64,000 nt of DNA from positions 186,001 to 250,000 of the forward strand of contig CAJQUW010003203.1 of NCBI GenBank assembly GCA_907163375.1, given 5' to 3'. Made by a program: the position numbers and the translations under genes. The notes beneath the pieces were generated by a model. The model worked only from the letters and a program-made list of their open reading frames with translations, was not told where the DNA came from and did not search any database. The stretch is from Prostheceraeus crozeri. Lineage: Eukaryota; Platyhelminthes; Polycladida; Euryleptidae. This document shows, one piece after another, positions 58,190 to 64,000 of the stretch (the stretch's first letter is position 1; every line of letters starts with the position of its first letter).

Positions 58190-58956
58190 ATGAGTGAACT
58201 ACCTCCATTAAATAAAAAAAACTTAAATTTAATCATCATCCAAATTTATCTAATAAAGTTTTGTCAGTTATTTGTGGAAGATCAGGTTGTGGAAAAACGT
58301 ATCTATTATTTAAAATTTTAACGACTCCAAATTTTTTGGATTATAACAATCTTATAATTTATACAACAACAGCAGAACAACCCGTCTATCAATTTTTAAA
58401 ATATGGATTTGAAAATAATCTTAAAAAAACAGCAATTGCTTCATTATTCAAAGAATATGAAAAATCTGAAGATGAAGAAGAAATAAGTTCGTGGTGTGAA
58501 GAAGCAACAAAAAATAATCAGTTAGTAGAATCTAATAAAAATAAGCATATAAAAATACAATTAATAGATGATAGTGGTAATATGCAAGATCCTAGTAAAC
58601 TAGATAAAACAATGAAACATTGTGTAATTTTTGATGATTGTGTTAATGATAGAAATCAGTCAGTTCAGAGAAATTATTTCACAAGAGGTAGACATAATAA
58701 CTGTAGTGTGTTTTATTTAACACAAAGTATGTATTCATTAGACGGAAGTGTTATTAGAAAGAATGCAAATATATTTATACTATTTGACATAAATGCAAGA
58801 AACTTAAGTGATTTGTTAAGAGATTTATGTGTAAGAAATAAAGATGAATTTAAACAATCGTGTAACAATGCTTGGTCAAAAGATTATGGATTTATCACAA
58901 TTAATATTGATAAAAAAATTCATGAAAGAGTTATAGAAAATATTTTCGAGGAGTGA
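58190..58956 (+). CDS. Packaging-type ATPase (FtsK/HerA, A32-like) of the Polinton-like element
   Basis: A P-loop GRSGCGKTY (about 58276-58302) is followed by a Walker B HCVIFDDCV (about 58618-58644) and the sensor region FTRGRHNNCSVFYLTQS (about 58678-58728) typical of DNA-packaging ATPases of Polintons, adintoviruses and nucleocytoplasmic large DNA viruses. The end contains NIFILFDINARNLSDLLRD. The enzyme is expected to pump the DNA into the capsid. An ATG at 58190 in the usual A-rich context is the likely start region, though the early part is poorly conserved. Sits between the capsid candidate and a small protein. Confidence 0.8.
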
Positions 58957-58957
58957 T

Positions 58958-58983
58958 CGAACGGAGTGACCGAACGGAGTGGC
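58958..58983. repeat. Short tandem repeat after the ATPase
   Basis: CGAACGGAGTGAC at 58958-58970 is repeated as CGAACGGAGTGGC at 58971-58983, two bases after the stop codon. GC-rich in an AT-rich element. Confidence 0.7.
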
Positions 58984-59031
58984 CGAATAATTTTTTCTTA
59001 TAAATTTTTTGTTAATAAAAATAAAAAAAAT

Positions 59032-59361
59032 ATGTTGAATGATTATAAGATAGAGCATGTACCAGTTTTAAAAGATTATCGTCATCCTACAAATCCTGTA
59101 AATTCGAAGAAAGAAGTTAGATTTTATTATCATCATAAATACGTAGCGCTCGTTACAGATTATAAAACAAAACATGGTATTAAACCGTGTGTTAAAACAA
59201 AAGACTTTCCACTTTGTTTAAGAAGTTTCCGAGTATTTTTGGCGTATAATAATTTATGGTGGTTGGTTAAGAAAGAACATTTAACAACACATGAATTAGA
59301 AACATTACATCAATTACATATTCCTGTGTATATGCAAAAACGGAACCGAGGTTCTATGTAA
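59032..59361 (+). CDS. Small basic protein of the Polinton-like element, unknown
   Basis: About 109 residues from the ATG after an A-run (AAAATATG). Rich in His, Tyr, Lys: KKEVRFYYHHKYVALVTDY, then CVKTKDFPLCLRSFRVF and NNLWWLVKKEHLTTHELETL. No family recognised. Lies between the ATPase and the polymerase region with short spacing, so likely a real gene. A frame extension back to 58966 has only a GTG start and would overlap the tandem repeat; I prefer 59032. Confidence 0.55.
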   Translation: MLNDYKIEHVPVLKDYRHPTNPVNSKKEVRFYYHHKYVALVTDYKTKHGIKPCVKTKDFPLCLRSFRVFLAYNNLWWLVKKEHLTTHELETLHQLHIPVYMQKRNRGSM

Positions 59362-59386
59362 AAATTCATTTTTTCTTTTAAAAAAT

Positions 59387-62300
59387 ATGAATCGTGAAAT
59401 GTCTCTCGGACAAACGTCTAGGATTGATGAATTAATCAAGAAACAAACTGCTGAGTTTGATGCGCAAATTAAACATAGTAAACGTAGTAAACGTATTAAA
59501 AAACAGAAACGTACTAGGCGTAGTATTAGACGTAATACTAAAAAACAGAAACGTGGAACAAAAGAAATATTAGAAACTCCTATTAGTGATATCTTTTTTG
59601 ATGATAGAATTAAGGATGAACTTGGTGATGATTTATGTAATTTATTTAATCCAAATGAAATTAAATATGAAAATGTATCTTTTATTAATGTAGTAAATGA
59701 TATGCAGAAACTTTTAGCAAATGGTAAAATTATTAATTTACTTGGAAAAGTTGTTAAAGATCAGGAAAATATAATTCAAAATTTTTACCTAACCTTCTAT
59801 AATAAAAAATCATTTGAAACATGGTTTTCGAATCTGGATGAGAAATCCGATGCTAACGAATGGATTTTTACAGGTAATATTAAATATGAAGATTTTGGAA
59901 TGAAGTTAGTACAAAGATCGCATAGAGGGGCAGGGATTAATATGAAATATAGAATCAAAGAATATTTCGGTGAATATTGTTATATTCCTTCTGAAGATTT
60001 TTGTTTTATTAAATGTTATTATGTTTTACGAGGTTTTAATGAAGAACAAGGAGAAATGATGAAAGAAATGTTTAATAATTTTTTATATAAAGAGAAAGCC
60101 ACATCTAGAACAGGAGTAATGTCAAACTGCAAATTTTCTCAATTCAATAAATATTTTGGAGAATGTGTTCAATATTATAGTCCTGCCAATCGTCATTTAA
60201 ATCCTAGAGGAATTGAAACGTTTCATAATTATGTTTATTACAATTATTTTCACGCAGGTTCAACAATTGGTCACTATTGTTTAATTAATAAATCTCATAA
60301 ATTAAAAGCTATTAGAGAAATTGAAAATAATTTCAAACCCATATATAAAACAGTTACTGATGAAAATCTAACAACGCGTCCATATAAAATCATAACAAAA
60401 AAAAATTGACTATGGTTCAACATATATTTGGGATCTCGAAACTTTTCCTGATCCTAACTGTTCAACAGCTCATCCTATTCCTTATGCTGTAGGAGCTATT
60501 AATTTTAATAAATTTATATGTTGTTTACCGAAACAAAGATTGAAAGAATTAGAAACACGTTTGTTAAGTGATATGATTAAAAATAAACGATCAAAAGATG
60601 AAGATGAAATTAAAAAACTTAAAAAACAGATTAATGAGTATAATAATTTAACTGAATTAGAATTTAATAAACTTCAAAATTGTGTGAAAATATTTACGAG
60701 AACTGAGGATGATGAATGTTCGATCGGGGGAAACCCAGAGGATGTATGTCCGATCCATCAATTTTTTAAAACTCTTGGAAAATTTAATTATTCGAGAGTA
60801 ACTTTAATAGCTCACAATTCATCAGGTTTTGATTCCTATTTTCCGATAAAAGCTAATTTTAAATTATCTAAACCGCCTCTTAAAACTTCAAGAGGAATAT
60901 TGACTGCTTCATTAAAAAATCCTTATACAACTGAATGTGTTAGTAGATACATCCAAAAATCTTTTAGATTTAAAAACAATATGAAAAAAGATTCACCTTC
61001 AGGTAAATTAGCACTTCAAACTATTATAATGAAATGTAGTTATCAACATGTAAAAACAAGTCTTTCTAAATGGTGTGAGAATTTTAAAATTCCTATGAAT
61101 GTGTGCAAATTAAATTATGAAATTGGAGACATAACACATGAAAATTATAAAGAAAAAGAAATTGAATGGAGACCATATTTAGTTAACGATATTCTTTCTT
61201 TAGCTTTTTGTATCTACAAATATAATAATGTTATGCAAGATTTAGTTGGTGAAGATATAACTACTAATTTGACATCCTCTGCTTTAACATTTAACGGTTG
61301 GATGAAAAGCGTACAAAATGACAATATAAATATTCATTCTCATATAGATTTATGGGCTAGAAATTATATTAGAAAATCTGTTAAAGGTGGAAGAGTTTCA
61401 GCAAATATAAGAAAATACATATCGCCATTTTGTAGCATCTTATTACCAATATTAAAACAGTATTTACCTGGTCGCTACGCTGGTGGGGCTTTGTCCCCTG
61501 GAAATAATTTAATAGATTTAATGAAACAGTATCGAGATTTAGGAGATAAAACTGAAATTTGTAAGAAAATTTCAAATCAACTACTTGAACAAAAAAATGA
61601 ATTTCTAATGGCTTTTGATGCAAAATCTTTATATCCATCAGCTATGTATGATGAAAATTCAGAATACCCTAAAGCTGAATCAGCTAGAAAATTTCGTCAA
61701 GAAGAAGAGCGGGAAATAGTATATAAATTTAATACTCAAACATTTAGACCTAAAACTGGAATATTCTCTGTTGTGTTTCAATATCCGAATGATATGTTTT
61801 TCCAACCAGTTCCTATAAAAGATAAAGTTAAAAATCAAAATAATAATTCTCATGTAAAAGTAATCAGGTTTAGAAATGGTATATGCTATGATGTATTAAC
61901 TTGTGTAGACATACAAGAAATTGTTAGATGTGGGGGGAAAATCTTACATATTACTGATGGTATAATTTATGAAAAAAATTATCAAGTTTCACCATTTCGA
62001 AATTATATTGAAAAACTTTTTAATTTGAGAAAAAGATATAAAACAGAAGGAAATACTGTAGGTGATGAGTTAATTAAATTATTGATGAATTCGCTATATG
62101 GCAAAACTGTGCAAAAAGATATAACCACTAAATATCATTTATGGAATGAGAATACATTGAGAAAAAATTTCACTCAAGAAGTAAAAGATTATGAAAAATT
62201 AAATGATGAACAATATTTAGCGAAAGTAGAAATGGAAGATGATGAATTTCTCAAAACTAATATTGTAAAAGATGGGAAGACGTCATTCATGCCATCACAC

Positions 62301-62891
62301 TTAGGTTCATTCATTCTTTCTCACTCTAGAAGAATCATGAATAACTTTATTTTAGAAATTAATGGTTTCAAAGAAAAATACATTCATTATACAGATACTG
62401 ATTCAATATATATTTCCAATGAGCTCTTTAATAAATTAGACGCTGCTGGATATGTTGGAGGAGAATTGTGTCAAGGGAAAAATGATTATGGAAATGGTGG
62501 AATTATTTTTGCAATGTTTATTGCTCCTAAAATAAAATATTGTATTACTGTAGATGAACAAGGGAGACTTAGTGAAAAGAAAACATTCAAAGGATATTCA
62601 CAAGATAAAGTAAAAGTAGAAGATTTTCTAAAATTATATTCGGGGAAAACATTATCGACTACAGTTAATAAACCATGGAAAAGATCTTTAGAAACTGGAA
62701 TTAGTATTCCTGATAAAAATAATAATACTGAAGAAAAAAAATTTTCTGGTCAAATAAATATTCTTAAACGTCAAGCACCTGATGAAAATGAAATTATGTT
62801 ACCTTATAACGGAGAAGATATTCAAGCTGAAATATTTCAAACAATAATCTGTGAGAGTAATTTAAGTGATGATGATGACACGTGGGAATAA
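59387..62891 (+). CDS. Protein-primed family B DNA polymerase region (with N-terminal extension)
   Basis: The region starts with a very basic segment (KRSKRIKKQKRTRRSIRR, about 59485-59545) and an N-terminal extension of the kind Polinton polymerases carry. Exonuclease motifs follow: WDLETFPD (about 60430), IAHNSSGFDSYF (about 60808) and WRPYLVNDILSLAF (about 61165). Polymerase motifs are FDAKSLYPSAM (A, about 61615), KLLMNSLYGKT (B, about 62075) and YTDTDSIYI (C, about 62392). The set and order are those of protein-primed PolB, which replicates linear DNA with terminal proteins. The region is not in one continuous frame but looks nearly whole; count it as having one or two breaks. A minus-strand frame at 61381-61638 is a shadow. 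Confidence 0.85.
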
Positions 62892-62894
62892 TAA

Positions 62895-63070
62895 TTTTTT
62901 TATTACATCTAAAAATTTTATAACATCTAAAAAATTTATAACACCTAAAAAATTTATAACACATCTAAAATATTTATAACATCTGAAAAATTTATAACAT
63001 CTAAAAAATTTATTACATCTAAAAACTTATTACATCTAAAAATTTTATTACATATAAAAATATATTTATC
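62895..63070. repeat. AT-rich tandem repeat between convergent genes
   Basis: About nine copies of an 18-20 bp unit related to ATAACATCTAAAAAATTT occupy the gap between the polymerase region and the convergent minus-strand gene. They could serve as a terminator or mark slippage in an unconstrained gap; no function is shown. Confidence 0.75.
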
Positions 63071-63105
63071 GAATATTTTGGTATTTTCTATTAAGTTTTA
63101 TCATA

Positions 63106-64000
63106 TTAAGTTTCATCATATAATGTTTTATCAAAAGATAATTTAAATTTATTTTCACTAACTATTGATTCTTCATCATCATCATCAATTGATTCTTCAT
63201 CATCATCATAAATTACACTTTTTGGTATAGGATGCCATTCCCTGATAGGATACCATTCTCTTATTGGAATATCTAACTCTAAATTACATCTTTTATCTGA
63301 TAATAATATAATAGAGAAAAATATTGGTCTTTGATCTCTTTTGGAAAATTTAATAACACCACCATAATCTGAATCACTTTTAGTTTTTATTAAAGATGAT
63401 AAAATTTTAAATTGATTAGATGTAAATCCTAATTTAAATTTTGTAGACCCGACACATAGTTGTCTAACAGTATCTTCAACTATTCCATCATTATTATTTT
63501 CAATTGTAAGAAAATATATTTTAGATAAATTTTTATAATTACTAATATTTTTATAATCTTTTTTACCATTTACACCATTTTCAGATGTTTCTGAATCATC
63601 ATCTATATTATCATCTATATTATTATCATCTATATTATTATCATCATTATTATCATAAGATTCTTTAAGATCGGGCAAAGCCCTAGAACCTTCAGTTCGT
63701 TTATTATGAATATGATTATGGTCATTGTTAATAGTATAAGGTGTAGTCCACATATAAATTTTCTCTTGTTGAGCTAAACCATTTATATAAGATTTTAATA
63801 AATTAATATTTAAGTTGGAATATAATCCTATATACGTATCATCATCATATCTTTGCGGCATTTCTAATGTTTCTTGTTTATAAATTGTATCTCTATAATA
63901 TACTTGACATAATAATTCTTCGTTATGTTTTTTACTCTCTATGTGAATGTTATATTGATTTTGTTCATCAACAAATAATCTAATTTTTTCTTTGGAAAAA
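63106..64000 (-). CDS. Acidic protein of the Polinton-like element, running off the window
   Basis: The minus-strand frame is open from the window edge to the stop near 63106, so the start lies beyond 64000; the ATG at 63861 is internal. Visible features are an N-terminal visible part with IRLFVDEQNQYNIHIE and LCQVYYRD, a His/Asn-rich patch (NNDHNHIHNKR), an acidic tract (DNIDDNNIDDNIDDDSE), a part with IYFLTIENNNDGIVED and FKLGFTSNQFKIL, and a tandem IPIREWYPIREWHPIP. A second acidic repeat (DDDEESIDDDDEESI) lies near the C-terminus. No family recognised. Convergent with the polymerase. Confidence 0.6.
   Translation of the reverse strand, partial: FSKEKIRLFVDEQNQYNIHIESKKHNEELLCQVYYRDTIYKQETLEMPQRYDDDTYIGLYSNLNINLLKSYINGLAQQEKIYMWTTPYTINNDHNHIHNKRTEGSRALPDLKESYDNNDDNNIDDNNIDDNIDDDSETSENGVNGKKDYKNISNYKNLSKIYFLTIENNNDGIVEDTVRQLCVGSTKFKLGFTSNQFKILSSLIKTKSDSDYGGVIKFSKRDQRPIFFSIILLSDKRCNLELDIPIREWYPIREWHPIPKSVIYDDDEESIDDDDEESIVSENKFKLSFDKTLYDET

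Larger units (their letters stand above)
55142..64000 (+). mobile_element. Polinton/adintovirus-like element, left part (continues beyond the window)
   Basis: The composition drops to very AT-rich DNA and frames become dense, with little space between them. Parts seen: terminal-type hairpin and tandem repeats (55142-55502), membrane protein, two uncharacterised proteins, packaging-type ATPase, small protein, protein-primed family B polymerase, an intergenic tandem repeat, and a convergent gene. No integrase, adenain-type protease or second terminal repeat is in the window. It looks nearly whole here, with perhaps one to three breaks, so it is probably young or a recently lost copy. A free or endogenised adintovirus-like virus is an alternative to a classic Polinton. 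Confidence 0.8.

Noticed and set aside
61381-61638. 85-residue minus-strand frame in the polymerase region
   Set aside because: Antisense shadow of polymerase coding sequence with its motif A on the plus strand.
1-64000. CRISPR arrays, bacterial operons, rRNA or tRNA genes
   Set aside because: No regularly spaced direct repeats with unique spacers, no rRNA stretches, and no cloverleaf I could support; splice sites and element types show eukaryotic DNA.

Overview
This window reads as repeat-rich, gene-poor DNA from a metazoan, most likely a marine invertebrate. The many short TAGGCCTA-like and ACATGTA-like words, the abundance of Penelope-like elements and the LINE types would fit an echinoderm or hemichordate, but this is an impression and not a classification. 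I see no host gene I can defend. Nearly every coding stretch belongs to a mobile element, and most are decayed.

Layout. 1-1.25 kb: a Gypsy (LTR) fossil fragment. 4.6-7.2 kb: two small terminal-inverted-repeat (TIR) elements. 7.6-9.2 kb: a Penelope-like element (PLE) as a large palindrome with GIY-YIG endonuclease frames on both strands and a younger 205-bp insertion. 10.8-16.4 kb: possible hAT-like ends around a well-delimited 4.5-kb DNA transposon (11302-15815) with 30-bp TIRs, an ATAT target duplication, repeated subterminal motifs and a broken Sola-like transposase. 16.6-22.7 kb: a broken Gypsy/Mag-like element carrying an antisense LINE in its reverse-transcriptase region. 23.5-24.35 kb: a GACTAGTC-rich non-autonomous element. 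24.4-29.2 kb: a young composite PLE, with a full-length copy preceded by an inverted 1.24-kb partial copy. 29.2-30.1 kb: the 3' half of a mariner-type transposon. 30.1-31.5 kb: a non-autonomous element rich in CCCGGGATT. 34 kb: a LINE 3' remnant. 35.4-36.35 kb: two palindromic PLE tails. 37.95-39.84 kb: a third PLE with a 5' inversion. 40.7-41.85 kb: small repeats. 41.97-46.79 kb: a piggyBac-type element with intron-bearing, truncated transposase and seven copies of a 16-bp palindrome. 46.96-49.16 kb: a TIR element with a 7-bp target duplication and no recognisable transposase. 50.9-51.85 kb: another TIR element. 53.05-53.45 kb: an RTE-like LINE end.

55.14-64.0 kb: composition drops sharply to very AT-rich DNA with closely packed frames, opened by a perfect 17-bp hairpin. 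This is a Polinton/adintovirus-like element: a membrane-anchored coiled-coil protein, two uncharacterised proteins (one probably capsid-related), a packaging-type ATPase, a small protein, a protein-primed family B DNA polymerase, and a convergent acidic protein that runs off the window. It looks nearly whole within the window, with perhaps one to three breaks, so it is much younger than the Gypsy fossils. Most of its starts share an A-rich context (TTTAAAAATG type).

The most interesting items are the Polinton-like element with its uniform start context, the PLE group (palindromes, AT-microsatellite association, hammerhead-like terminal motifs, a 5' inversion), the complete Sola-like element with ordered subterminal repeats, the piggyBac-type element with its palindrome array, and the unassigned 46963-49155 element.
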